From JANQLU01 sp964434955 (GTDB lineage: Bacteria; Planctomycetota; Planctomycetia; Pirellulales; Pirellulaceae), in assembly GCA_964434955.1 (NCBI GenBank), contig CAYSXI010000012.1, positions 1-53,915 on the forward strand: a stretch of DNA of 53,915 nt, in the 5' to 3' direction. Every line of letters begins with the position of its first letter. The stretch's first letter is position 1. The notes under the pieces were generated by a model, which saw only the letters and a list, made by a program, of their open reading frames with translations, ran no database searches and had not been told where the DNA came from. Positions 33,674 through 42,388 of this stretch are shown here, piece after piece. The position numbers and the translations under genes were made by a program.

Positions 33674-34180
33674 TCACGATTGACCGTTTTTGCCCTGCAA
33701 CTGCACGGAAGGGATGTTCGCCAATTGGAAGTCAATACTCATCACGGCTTGGCCTGAGTTTGAGATTTTTGCCGAAAAATCAAAAATGCTTGAAACTCGT
33801 TCGTTGAGTCTGACCGACGCGGTCAGCAAATCTCCCGGGCGAGCAAACGTCTTGAATCTCGCCGAGTGTATCCGGACCAGAACACCCAATGCATATTCAT
33901 TGAAGAACGGATCTTCCGTGTTGAATTCGGCCATCGGGTTGTGTCGGGCAGCAATCAAAACTCCCGCCGATTGCGTCGCCATCTCTTGCATCATTGCTCC
34001 GGGCATAATTGGGGCGCCTGGAAAATGGCCCGGCAAAAAGAAGTCGCTATCGGTCACGCTTTTCTCGGTAACAACTTCGTTTTCACCGATTGAATTAACA
34101 CGGTCCACCATCAAATACGGCTTGCGATGGTGAAGATATTGTTCAACCGAATCAAAATCAAAACAGTGGTTGGTAGACAT
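33674..34180 (-). CDS. FabZ-like 3-hydroxyacyl-ACP dehydratase
   Basis: A 168-residue hotdog-fold protein of the FabZ/FabA type. The catalytic His52 is in FFLPGHFPGAPIMPG and Glu66 in MMQEMATQSAG; both dehydratase residues are present. It would remove water from 3-hydroxyacyl-ACP in fatty-acid or polyketide-like synthesis. It lies between an oxidoreductase (43-bp gap) and the redoxin/copper protein, not in a fab cluster. It may therefore be a second FabZ serving a special lipid rather than the housekeeping enzyme (inference). The start at 34180 has no strong SD. Confidence 0.82.
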   Translation of the reverse strand: MSTNHCFDFDSVEQYLHHRKPYLMVDRVNSIGENEVVTEKSVTDSDFFLPGHFPGAPIMPGAMMQEMATQSAGVLIAARHNPMAEFNTEDPFFNEYALGVLVRIHSARFKTFARPGDLLTASVRLNERVSSIFDFSAKISNSGQAVMSIDFQLANIPSVQLQGKNGQS

Positions 34181-34222
34181 CGCTGGCTTCTGCTCGTGGT
34201 TGTTGTTTAAGAAGGAATCTTA

Positions 34223-35455
34223 TCAAGCGAGAATGGCCTCGGCCGTTCGCCTTCCGGACACCATGGCACCGTGAATCGAAGCGGTGTTTCGGTGATCGCC
34301 GCAAATAAAGTATCCGTTTTCTGGTTCGGCCGGTTTCTCAACGGGATCGAGCGACGGCGGGACTTGCGTGGGCAACGCTTGCTCAATTCGATAAGTCCGC
34401 AGCGTTTCCCAGTTTTTAACCTGGTCGCCATACCAACCGGAAAGCTGGTTTCGAACCGCCTCTTCCAAATCGCCCCGATTTTGCTCGTTTCCGACAATGG
34501 AAACTGAGATCAGATGACGCCCATTCGGTGCGTACTCAGGGCTGACAAGACTTGGCACCGACAAGTTGTTGATCGGCCCATCTTCGTCGCCGTTGAGAAC
34601 AAGAATTGGCTCGTTCAAGGGTGGCTGACTCGCCGCGAAGTAAATGCAGGTCACCCCACAACTTTCAACCTTCTTCTCGATCCCCAACATCTGATTGGAT
34701 CGATTTTGTTCGCAGGCCAAAACGATTCGCTCGGCTTGAATTTTCCGCCCGTCGGTCAGCGTCAAGTTTTTACCATCGATGCTTTGAACGGGGCTGTTAA
34801 GCAATAGTTGGTCGTCAGAAAAACTTGCTTTCATCTGCTTGGCCAACTCGCCCATTCCCAAACGCGGAAGGGTTGCCGCTCCGCTGGAAAACATGCGAAA
34901 AACGAATTCGAACATTCGGCTTGAAGTCTGCAACTCTTTCTCGAGAAAAACGCCGCCAAGGAAGGGGCGAAAAAAATGATCGATCATGCCTTCGGAGAAT
35001 CCAAAACTTCGCAAATAAGCTTCCGTGGATTGATCATTCGATTCGTAAATTTGCGCCAGAGTTTTTTTGCAAACCTGCCTCCTCAATTTCGCGATTCGCC
35101 ATTTGTCAGCGACGGTTCCAATTGGAGCCAGGAGCGACTTCAGGGCCGATCCGGGTTTCCGCCATGGATCCACAAAATGGAAAAATCTTCCACGCAATCG
35201 GATAATCGCCCCGGGCTGAAATGGCTTGAGATCCAAAGCGTCGAAATCGAGCACTTGCTTGGCTTCCGGGTAGGCGGTGAGAAAGACCTGAAACCCTCGG
35301 TCGAGCCGGAATCCGTCGACCAGATCGGTTCGTGCTCGCCCCCCCACTTCGTCACTCGCCTCCAAGAGGGCGAAATTCACCCCTTCCTGCTGCAATCTGC
35401 GGGCACAAGCCAGGCCGGAAATGCCCCCACCCACAATAATGACGTCGTATTTCAT
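34223..35455 (-). CDS. FAD-dependent oxidoreductase, phytoene-desaturase/amine-oxidase-like
   Basis: A 410-residue flavoprotein. The dinucleotide-binding loop VIIVGGGISGLACARRLQ begins at residue 5, followed by the acidic residue LLEAS and GGRARTD, as in the amine-oxidase/phytoene-desaturase superfamily. The C-terminal FAD motif is GYFICGDHRNTASIHGAMVSGRRTAEAIL. It is cytoplasmic or membrane-associated. Candidate roles are desaturation or oxidation of an isoprenoid or amine; sequence does not decide. It may be co-transcribed with the FabZ-like gene 42 bp downstream, suggesting lipid or isoprenoid metabolism (inference). Confidence 0.85.
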   Translation of the reverse strand: MKYDVIIVGGGISGLACARRLQQEGVNFALLEASDEVGGRARTDLVDGFRLDRGFQVFLTAYPEAKQVLDFDALDLKPFQPGAIIRLRGRFFHFVDPWRKPGSALKSLLAPIGTVADKWRIAKLRRQVCKKTLAQIYESNDQSTEAYLRSFGFSEGMIDHFFRPFLGGVFLEKELQTSSRMFEFVFRMFSSGAATLPRLGMGELAKQMKASFSDDQLLLNSPVQSIDGKNLTLTDGRKIQAERIVLACEQNRSNQMLGIEKKVESCGVTCIYFAASQPPLNEPILVLNGDEDGPINNLSVPSLVSPEYAPNGRHLISVSIVGNEQNRGDLEEAVRNQLSGWYGDQVKNWETLRTYRIEQALPTQVPPSLDPVEKPAEPENGYFICGDHRNTASIHGAMVSGRRTAEAILA

Positions 35456-35818
35456 GGTGAACGAACCTGTGAATGCACGGTGAAGGGAAGCCGCGAAAAA
35501 AAATGTCCAACTCGGATAGACCGAAATTCACGAAAGCAGTTAACCTGGGCTGGAAATCTATGGGGCAGCTGCCGCCATTCGGTGGAATTAAGGGTATGCA
35601 ATATCTGATAGCGGCGGCCGACTGCTAAGGGCGAAATAATCCGAACCATCACAGCCATTCCCCGTTTCTCGCAATTTGCGAATATTCATCAAAGTTTGTT
35701 TGAAATTCGTGTCGATTATTTCCGATTCTTTGACTACAAAGAAATGTAGACACGAATTCTATGGCCCAAGTCTTCTGGGGGCCGATTTCCACATTTTTTG
35801 ATTTCATGGGAGTGAAAT
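35456..35818 (+). promoter_or_regulatory. intergenic region with a 10-bp perfect inverted repeat
   Basis: This 363-bp gap separates the FAD oxidoreductase (minus) from the 91-aa protein gene (plus). AATTCGTGTC (35704-35713) and GACACGAATT (35749-35758) are perfectly complementary arms with a 35-nt spacer that contains TTGACT (35730-35735). The arrangement fits two operator half-sites around a promoter, or a long stem-loop. No coding frame is convincing in the gap. Confidence 0.5.
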
Positions 35819-36094
35819 ATGAACGCAGTCGTTGCCAATTGGGAGGATGAAGAAAACAACCGCCAGGTCCAGTATCTTGTCGCTTACGCGATCGAGAACG
35901 GACAGGTTGAAATTCAGTCAGTCACTCCCAAGAAAGTTACTTTCGTTTGTCAAGAAACCGGCTCGATCAAGGGCTCTGTCGGTGTCCATACCGCAAAAGG
36001 CAAACGAATGTTGGCCAGCAAGATTCCAGCGAGCCAACTGGAAGCTATCGCAATTGAAATCGCTGAGCGAAACGGCGAACTAGCCGTTGCCTAA
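35819..36094 (+). CDS. small conserved-looking protein of unknown function
   Basis: A 91-residue soluble protein with no signal peptide. It is predicted to be mostly beta strands (QYLVAYAIENGQVEIQSVTP, KVTFVCQETGSIKGSVGVHT) followed by a helix (SQLEAIAIEIAERNG). It has one cysteine and no motif that I know. Translation signals are good (GGGAGTGAAAT before the ATG), and a strong terminator follows 25 bp after the stop, so it is a monocistronic, probably well-expressed unit. The upstream inverted repeat suggests dedicated control. Confidence 0.78.
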   Translation: MNAVVANWEDEENNRQVQYLVAYAIENGQVEIQSVTPKKVTFVCQETGSIKGSVGVHTAKGKRMLASKIPASQLEAIAIEIAERNGELAVA

Positions 36095-36119
36095 TGCCGT
36101 GGCCGGAACAAGAGAACAG

Positions 36120-36145
36120 AAGCCCCGCAATGCGGGGCTTTTTTT
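36120..36145 (+). terminator. Rho-independent terminator of the 91-aa protein gene
   Basis: The stem AAGCCCC/GGGGCTT with a short GCAATGC loop is followed by a T run. It lies directly before the convergent lipoprotein gene end. Confidence 0.9.
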
Positions 36146-36149
36146 GTGG

Positions 36150-36659
36150 TTATCCGGAATTCTGACTCAACTCTTTTTCTTTGTCGCGGAGCGACTTCAA
36201 CTCAGACTTAAGTTGATTCCACCTCGCATGTATTGCTTCAGCTAATTCGGCAACGGGTGGATACATTTCTTCTTCATAACGAAATAGACTGTACTGATTC
36301 TTCACCTTGTCAGCAGCCTCGAGCAGCCTTTTTTCCTCGGACGACAAATCCAGTGATCGTAGCCTTGCCAGGATTTTCACCGACTCGTTTCTCACTTTGA
36401 TCGGCAGGCTCACGTTAAACTCTTCACAAGCTCTCAAATAGTCCGGTTCAAGATCTTGCACCGCCTTGTAGTAGCCTTCAATTTCCGAAAGCTGCCTTGT
36501 GGTTCGTTCAAGTTGTCGAATTTCCTTTCGAACAAGGTCTAATTCAGTTGGCTGCGGATAGTCAACCGCAGCACCGCGATCCGACTGGCAACCTAAAAAC
36601 ACCAACAGAATCAGGCATTGGGCTGATAGAAATATTGATTTCGAATTAGTTTGTTCCAC
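36150..36659 (-). CDS. putative coiled-coil lipoprotein
   Basis: A 169-residue protein. The hydrophobic start (SIFLSAQCLILLVFLGC) ends in a lipobox-like LVFLGC, so cleavage before the cysteine and lipid attachment are expected. The rest is charged and helical with coiled-coil-like segments (LVRKEIRQLERTTRQLSEIE, WNQLKSELKSLRDKEKELSQ). I recognise no family. It converges with the 91-aa gene and its terminator, and is separated from the DUF1501 gene by 100 bp without features. The role is unknown; an envelope structural or adaptor role is possible. Confidence 0.68.
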   Translation of the reverse strand: MEQTNSKSIFLSAQCLILLVFLGCQSDRGAAVDYPQPTELDLVRKEIRQLERTTRQLSEIEGYYKAVQDLEPDYLRACEEFNVSLPIKVRNESVKILARLRSLDLSSEEKRLLEAADKVKNQYSLFRYEEEMYPPVAELAEAIHARWNQLKSELKSLRDKEKELSQNSG

Positions 36660-36759
36660 GAAAATGCCCCTTAGTCGACTGCCGGAAACCGCAGCATGAA
36701 TTACATATATTCCACAAAGATGTTTCGCGGCGTTTCAAAGTCTGGTAGCAAATCAGATC

Positions 36760-38226
36760 CTAAGCCAAAATCCCTTTGACGACTTTGCCGTGGACGTCGG
36801 TAAGTCGATATTGCCGGCCCTGGTATTTGAATGTCAGCCGCTCGTGGTCGATCCCACAAAGATGCATCATTGTCGCTTGCATGTCGTGAACGTGGACGGG
36901 CTTTTCTGTGATGTTCCAGCCAAAGTCGTCCGTCGACCCGTAAACGGTTCCCGGTTTAACACCGCCGCCCGCCATCCACCAGCTGTAGGCGCGCCCAAAG
37001 TGGTCGCGGCCATTCGGTTTCTTGTGATTGCCTTGCCCAAAAGGCGTTCGTCCAAACTCGCACGCCCAAACGACCAGCGTATCGTCCAGCATTCCTCGTT
37101 CCTTCAAGTCCTGCACGACGGCGGCCGAAGGCCCTTCGGTATCGCGACATTGCTCTTCCAGTTGGGTGTAAAGGTTATTGTGCTGATCCCAGCCGGAATG
37201 CATCAGCTGAACGAAACGAACACCACGCTCAAGCAACCGGCGACCAATCAGGCAGTTATTCGCGTAGGTGCCTTTCTTTAACGCCTGCGGGCCGTAACGC
37301 TCAAGCGTGCGTTTGGATTCTTTGGAAAAATCAACCAGGTCCGGTACGCTCGACTGCATTCGAAACGCCATCTCGTATTGGGCAATCCTGGTGTCGATTT
37401 CCGGATCGCCATAGTCTTTCAAGTGTTCTGCGTTGAGCGCGGCAATGTCATCGAGCATTGCCCGCCTCGATGCGCGGCTGATTCCCTGGGGGTTGTTCAA
37501 ATAGGGAACCAACTCTCCGGTATTGCGAAACTTCACGCCCTGGAAACGACTCGGCAAAAAACCGCTGCCCCAGTAATAATCAAAAAACAACTGCCCGCAG
37601 GTTTTCCCTTTGTCGCTGGAAGTCATCACCACAAACGAGGGCAGGTTTTCTGTTTCGCTTCCCAAACCGTAACTCAACCAGGCTCCCATGCTGGGTCGGC
37701 CTGGGACCTGGGAGCCCGTCATGAACAAGGTGACCCCAGGCGCGTGGTTCACGGCTTCGGTGTGCATTGTGCGGACCAGGCAAATGTCATCGGCGATAGC
37801 GCCGGTGTTGGGCAGCATGGAACTCAGTCGCATCCCGCACTTGCCGTAATTCCGGTAAGGCTTGATCGCCGGAACACAGGGCCAGTTTTTGTATCCCGAA
37901 GACATGGTCGAAAGTCGCGTTTCGCCGCGAACGGAATCGGGGATATTTTTTCCGGCTTGATTCTTGAGCTCTGTCTTTTCGTCAAACAAGTCAACGTGCG
38001 AAGGCCCGCCACCTTGCCAGAAGACAATCACGCGTTTTGCTTTGGGAGCGAAATGCGGAAGTCCGGACAGTCCGCCATGGGATTCACGGTTCGGATACGC
38101 GGCCGTCGCACCGGAGGACGTGAGCAATGACGCCAATGCCGCGGCACCAATCCCGGTGGCGGAGCGACCAAACAATTGACGCCTTGTCACCCGTTCGAAG
38201 TTCTGTGATTGCAATTCGTGCATCAT
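36760..38226 (-). CDS. DUF1501 protein (sulfatase-like fold, Tat-exported)
   Basis: A 488-residue DUF1501 protein. The twin-arginine motif RRQLFGR (about 15-21) with the following alanine-rich segment indicates Tat export. Family blocks seen are VIVFWQGGGPSHVDLFDEK, LVRTMHTEAVNHAPG, RRLLERGVRFVQLMHSGWDQH, VVWACEFGRTPFGQG and GRDHFGRAYSWWMAGGGVKPG, which form the alkaline-phosphatase/sulfatase-like metal site. The biochemical activity of DUF1501 proteins is not established. It follows the PSCyt1-DUF1549-DUF1553 gene by 11 bp, a pair found again and again in planctomycete genomes and therefore surely an operon. Confidence 0.94.
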   Translation of the reverse strand: MMHELQSQNFERVTRRQLFGRSATGIGAAALASLLTSSGATAAYPNRESHGGLSGLPHFAPKAKRVIVFWQGGGPSHVDLFDEKTELKNQAGKNIPDSVRGETRLSTMSSGYKNWPCVPAIKPYRNYGKCGMRLSSMLPNTGAIADDICLVRTMHTEAVNHAPGVTLFMTGSQVPGRPSMGAWLSYGLGSETENLPSFVVMTSSDKGKTCGQLFFDYYWGSGFLPSRFQGVKFRNTGELVPYLNNPQGISRASRRAMLDDIAALNAEHLKDYGDPEIDTRIAQYEMAFRMQSSVPDLVDFSKESKRTLERYGPQALKKGTYANNCLIGRRLLERGVRFVQLMHSGWDQHNNLYTQLEEQCRDTEGPSAAVVQDLKERGMLDDTLVVWACEFGRTPFGQGNHKKPNGRDHFGRAYSWWMAGGGVKPGTVYGSTDDFGWNITEKPVHVHDMQATMMHLCGIDHERLTFKYQGRQYRLTDVHGKVVKGILA

Positions 38227-38237
38227 GATTCCCGCAA

Positions 38238-40865
38238 CTACTCCCGCGTCAACGCTTCATCCAGATTCAACATTGCCAAACAAACGGACGTGAGGGCGGC
38301 ATGATGAACGGCATTCAGCTGCTCATCGGCGGTCGAAGCGCCGATCGCCAACAGCTTTTTAGCGCCCTCAGGGTCGGCGGAAAAGATCCGCTTCTGTTTT
38401 TCATAAGCTGCCAAAAGCCGTTGCCGTTCTGATTCTTTGGGAGCCCGGCACAAAATAAGCCAGAACGCCTTTTCCAACTGGTCTTTCTCTAGCTTATTCT
38501 CCTTGCTGACACGCTCCGCAAGAATTCGCGCCGCCTCAACCCAGGTCGGATCATTCAAGGTTGTCAGCGCGTGCAAGGGAGTGCTGGTCGTCGAAGTTCG
38601 GACTCGACACGCTTGACGATTGGACGCATCAAACATGTTCGCTGGCCCGACGGTCCTTCGCCAAAAAGTGTAAAGACTACGACGATAGAGTTGATCTCCT
38701 TTTGATTTGGGATAAGTAAAGTCCCGCTCCTTGGTGATCGCCAAGGCTTCCCAAACGTTTTCCGGTTGATACGGATAAACCGGTTTGCCACCGATCTCGC
38801 GATTCAGGACACCAGAACTGGCCAGTGCCCAATCCCGAAGCACCAATGAAGGCATTCGAAACCGACTGGCGCGAGCGTAAAGACGATTCTCCGGGTCTTT
38901 GGCCAGTAACTCTCGACGAATTCGGCTCGATTGCCGGTAAGTCGCACTGGTCAAAATCAGACGGTGCATCTTCTTTCTGCTCCAACCCGACTCGCGAAAT
39001 TCAACCGCCAACCAGTCGAGCAAATCTTTGTGAATGGGGTACTCACTTTGAACGCCAAAATCCTCGGATGTCTTGACGATGCCGATGCCAAAAAAGTATT
39101 GCCACATCCGATTCACGGCAACCCGCGACGTCAGTGGGTGTTCCGGCGACATTAGCCATTGGGCCAGCCCGAGACGGTTTTTCGGCAGCCCCTTGGCCAT
39201 CGGAGGTAGAAACTGAGGTGTCGCGAACGCCACCTTTTCCTTTTTGCTCAAATATTGACCGCGATCCAGGATATGCGTATCTCGTGGCTGAGCATCACTC
39301 ATCACCATCACGCGAGGGATGTTTTGTCCCCGGTAACGATTGAGCCGATTCTGCAGTTGATCGCGTTCCCGCTTTTCCGGGATCTTTGTCAGCAGCTTGG
39401 GTAAAACGCTTTTATCAAAATAGGCACGTATTCCCGCGGCCAGCTTTTTCTTTTCGTCTTCCTTAAGCGAATCCGGCGGGCGGCGGAGCAGCTCTTGCAA
39501 CTCCTTGGACAACCGTCCTCGATGAACATTCTCGGTTTCAGCAAGCTCCTCGCGGAAGCGCTTGAACTCGGCAACTTTGAACTCCGAGATTCGTTGGTCC
39601 GCCGCCTTGATTTTGGTTTCGAACTCTGCAATCTGCTTTTTGTTCTCTTCGGTCGGCAACTCGATGAATGGACGGGCCACTCGGAATTGGGACGACTGCC
39701 TTTGTGGGGTTCCTGTTTCTGGCACCCGATTGAATGCGTCCATCAACCGGTAGTAATCTTTTTGCGAAATCGGATCGTATTTGTGATCATGGCATTGAGC
39801 GCAGGCCATGGTCAGCCCAAGCCAGTTCGTAGCGGTGGTATCCATCCGATCAAAAAGGATCACGAACCGCTGCTCTTCCGCAATCGCACCGCCTTCGCCA
39901 TTGAGCAAGTGATTCCGATTAAAGCCGCTGGCGATCTTCTGCTCGATGGTTGCATTTGGCAGCAGGTCGCCTGCCAGTTGCCATGTCGTAAACTGATCGA
40001 AAGGCAAATCGCGATTGATCGCATCGACAACCCAATCACGCCAGATCCACTGCCAGGTGTCGCCGTCTTGCTGGAAGCCGTTTGAGTCCGCGTAGCGGGC
40101 CGCATCCAACCAGGGTATCGCCATTCGTTCGCCATAATGTCGGCTGGCGAGCAACCGATCGACCAGGTTTTCGTAGGCTTTGGGATCGCGATCGTTCTGG
40201 AACGCAATGACCTCTTCCGGAGACGGCGGCAAACCGACCAGGTCCGAGTAAAGCCTTTTGATCAACGTGGCTCGGTTCGCTGAATCGGACGGACGCATTC
40301 CGTTTGCTTCCAGTTTGGCGAGAACAAAACGATCAATCGGATTACGAATCCAGGCCTCATTTTTGACACGGGGGAGGCTCGGTTTTCGAGGCGCGATAAA
40401 GGCCCAGTGGCCTTCATATTTGGCGCCTTCGGCGACCCAACGTTTCAACAGCTCCTTTTGTTCCGTACTGAGCTTTCGATTCGAGCTCGCTGGCGGCATC
40501 AAGTCATCTTCGTCATCGGTCAGGATTCTTGCGATGAGCTCACTCGATTCGTGATCGCCGGGTGAAAGGACTTCCGCATCGATCGCGGCTTGCCGCTGGT
40601 CCAATCGCAAGCCCGCTTTGCGCTGCTTGGGATCCTGCCCATGGCAGAAAAAGCAGTTTTCAGAAAGGATCGGCCGAATATCGCGATTGAAGTTGATCGG
40701 TTCCCGGTCTTGTGCCGTCGCAACGCTCGGCACAACGACAACGCTCGGCACAACGACAACGCTCGGCACAATGACAACACTCGGCACAATGAATGCCAAC
40801 CAAAACCCGATTGTCAGCCAATTGACAAACGAAGCGGGGCGCCGGATGAAATGGTGATGGGTCAT
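38238..40865 (-). CDS. PSCyt1-DUF1549-DUF1553 protein
   Basis: An 875-residue exported protein. The signal segment contains a four-fold VPSVV repeat followed by ATA/Q. A planctomycete cytochrome segment with CFFCH follows (INFNRDIRPILSENCFFCHG). DUF1549 follows (PIDRFVLAKLEANG, LIKRLYSDLVGLPPSPEE, RYADSNGFQQD) with a second haem motif in CAQCHDHKYDPI, then a coiled-coil insert and DUF1553 (FWRRTVGPANMFDASNRQAC, PLHALTTLNDPTW). ATG 40865 is used; 40877 would be a TTG start. It pairs with the DUF1501 gene. Its role in planctomycetes is undefined; a surface redox function tied to polymer degradation is often suggested (inference). Confidence 0.94.
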   Translation of the reverse strand: MTHHHFIRRPASFVNWLTIGFWLAFIVPSVVIVPSVVVVPSVVVVPSVATAQDREPINFNRDIRPILSENCFFCHGQDPKQRKAGLRLDQRQAAIDAEVLSPGDHESSELIARILTDDEDDLMPPASSNRKLSTEQKELLKRWVAEGAKYEGHWAFIAPRKPSLPRVKNEAWIRNPIDRFVLAKLEANGMRPSDSANRATLIKRLYSDLVGLPPSPEEVIAFQNDRDPKAYENLVDRLLASRHYGERMAIPWLDAARYADSNGFQQDGDTWQWIWRDWVVDAINRDLPFDQFTTWQLAGDLLPNATIEQKIASGFNRNHLLNGEGGAIAEEQRFVILFDRMDTTATNWLGLTMACAQCHDHKYDPISQKDYYRLMDAFNRVPETGTPQRQSSQFRVARPFIELPTEENKKQIAEFETKIKAADQRISEFKVAEFKRFREELAETENVHRGRLSKELQELLRRPPDSLKEDEKKKLAAGIRAYFDKSVLPKLLTKIPEKRERDQLQNRLNRYRGQNIPRVMVMSDAQPRDTHILDRGQYLSKKEKVAFATPQFLPPMAKGLPKNRLGLAQWLMSPEHPLTSRVAVNRMWQYFFGIGIVKTSEDFGVQSEYPIHKDLLDWLAVEFRESGWSRKKMHRLILTSATYRQSSRIRRELLAKDPENRLYARASRFRMPSLVLRDWALASSGVLNREIGGKPVYPYQPENVWEALAITKERDFTYPKSKGDQLYRRSLYTFWRRTVGPANMFDASNRQACRVRTSTTSTPLHALTTLNDPTWVEAARILAERVSKENKLEKDQLEKAFWLILCRAPKESERQRLLAAYEKQKRIFSADPEGAKKLLAIGASTADEQLNAVHHAALTSVCLAMLNLDEALTRE
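40722..40792. repeat. 18-bp minisatellite in the signal-peptide codons
   Basis: Four 18-bp units on the plus strand (aacgctcggcacaacgac and near copies) begin at 40722, 40740, 40758 and 40776. On the minus strand each encodes six residues (Val-Pro-Ser-Val-Val-Val or Ile), which lengthen the hydrophobic core of the exported protein. Because 18 is divisible by 3, copy-number change would keep the frame. Confidence 0.92.
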
Positions 40866-40963
40866 GAAGGCAACCAACTCTCAAAATACAACTTTCGTAT
40901 TGTAGTCCAAGTTGGTCGACAACTGCCAGAATCGAACCGGATTCGGTCGATGCTGGAAGGAAT

Positions 40964-42388
40964 CTACCAGGGCAGCGAAAAGGTTTTGACGTTCGTCATG
41001 TATTTCATCGCCTCAATCACACCTTCCTTGATGCCCAATCCAGAATCCTTAACGCCTCCAAATGGCGAACACTCGATTCGGTAACCGGGCACTTGATTGA
41101 TATTCACCGTTCCGGTTCGAATTCGCTTGACGCAATCCAATGCCGCTTGCATATCGTTGGTGACAACGCCTGAAGATAATCCGAAATCAGATTGGTTGGC
41201 CAATGTAATGGCATCATCCAGATTTTCAAACGTGAGAATTGGAGCGAGCGGTCCGAAGGACTCCTTGCAGATCATTTCCGATTTCCTGGAAACGTTATCG
41301 ATGACCGTTGGCTCAAGCTGAGCACCTTGCCGGTTTCCGCCTAAAAGGACCGTTGCACCTTCGTCGACGGCGGAGTGAATTCGCGACTCCAAAACTTTGG
41401 CTGCTTCTTCATCAATCACGGTCCCAACGATGGTTTCGGGATCGGCAGGGTCGCCAACTCGATACGTCTCCGCCTTTTTCAAAAAGCGGTCAACAAAACC
41501 AGTTTTGATCGACGCATCCACGAGAATTCTTTTCACGGCAGTGCAGCGTTGCCCGGAGTTTCGGAAACAACCTTCGGCCGCCAAGTTCGCCGCCAAATCG
41601 AGATCGGCATCCCGCAAGATCAGAAGCGGACTGTTCCCGCCCAATTCCAGACAAAGTTTCTTGTATCCGGCCGTTTTCGCGATCCGCTTGCCGACACTTG
41701 TCCCACCCGTAAATGTCACCAACTCGACGCGCTCGTCGGAAATCATTGGCTCAATCACTTCCGGGATAGGAGCCAGGAAAACACTTAGCATCTCCCCGGG
41801 CAAACCCGCTTCAAAAAACAACTCGGCAAATCGAATCGCGGTCAGCGGAGTTTTTTCTGAAGGCTTCAACATCATCGGAACCCCCGCCGCAATCGCGGGT
41901 GCAATCTTGTGGGCAACCTGGTTCAAAGGATGATTGAAAGGCGTAATCGCAAGTGCCAACGATACGGGCTCACGGGTCGTGAATATTTTCCGCGGTTTTC
42001 CGTTCGGCGTGACGTCGCATGAGAAGATCTGACCATCGTCCTTCAAGGCCTCCATCGAAGCAAAATACAAAACATCGGCAGCCCGGCTTACCTCGTATCG
42101 GGTTTCGCGAACGCAAAGACCCGATTCACGGCTGATCAAATCGATGAACAATTCCTGTTCATCGAGCAACTTCTGTCGCACGGTCGTCAATATTTCGGAT
42201 CGCTGAAACCGCGTCAGTCGACTCGGAAAGCTGGAGGTCCGCTCAATCATTTGCACGGCCGTTTCGGCATCGACCAGACCGACGGACCCAACCTCCGCAT
42301 TGTTGTAGGGGTTGAATACGCTTAGCGATTCCGCGGTCGAAACTTTTTCGCCGCAAATGATGGAATCAAGTTGTATCGCGTCGCTCAT
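40964..42388 (-). CDS. phnY: phosphonoacetaldehyde dehydrogenase-like aldehyde dehydrogenase
   Basis: A 474-residue aldehyde dehydrogenase. The family motifs are complete: PFNHPLNQVAHKIAPAIAAG, KPSEKTP, FTGGTSVGKRIAK, the general-base Glu in LELGGNSPLLIL and the catalytic cysteine in FRNSGQRCTAVKRI. The closest recalled family is PhnY, which oxidises phosphonoacetaldehyde to phosphonoacetate with NAD. This is supported by the coupled phnA gene immediately upstream: the phnA stop and the phnY start overlap as TGATG at 42386-42390. The two would complete 2-aminoethylphosphonate breakdown after a transaminase (PhnW) that is not in the window. The assignment rests on the pairing, since aldehyde dehydrogenase specificity is hard to read. 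Confidence 0.85.
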   Translation of the reverse strand: MSDAIQLDSIICGEKVSTAESLSVFNPYNNAEVGSVGLVDAETAVQMIERTSSFPSRLTRFQRSEILTTVRQKLLDEQELFIDLISRESGLCVRETRYEVSRAADVLYFASMEALKDDGQIFSCDVTPNGKPRKIFTTREPVSLALAITPFNHPLNQVAHKIAPAIAAGVPMMLKPSEKTPLTAIRFAELFFEAGLPGEMLSVFLAPIPEVIEPMISDERVELVTFTGGTSVGKRIAKTAGYKKLCLELGGNSPLLILRDADLDLAANLAAEGCFRNSGQRCTAVKRILVDASIKTGFVDRFLKKAETYRVGDPADPETIVGTVIDEEAAKVLESRIHSAVDEGATVLLGGNRQGAQLEPTVIDNVSRKSEMICKESFGPLAPILTFENLDDAITLANQSDFGLSSGVVTNDMQAALDCVKRIRTGTVNINQVPGYRIECSPFGGVKDSGLGIKEGVIEAMKYMTNVKTFSLPW

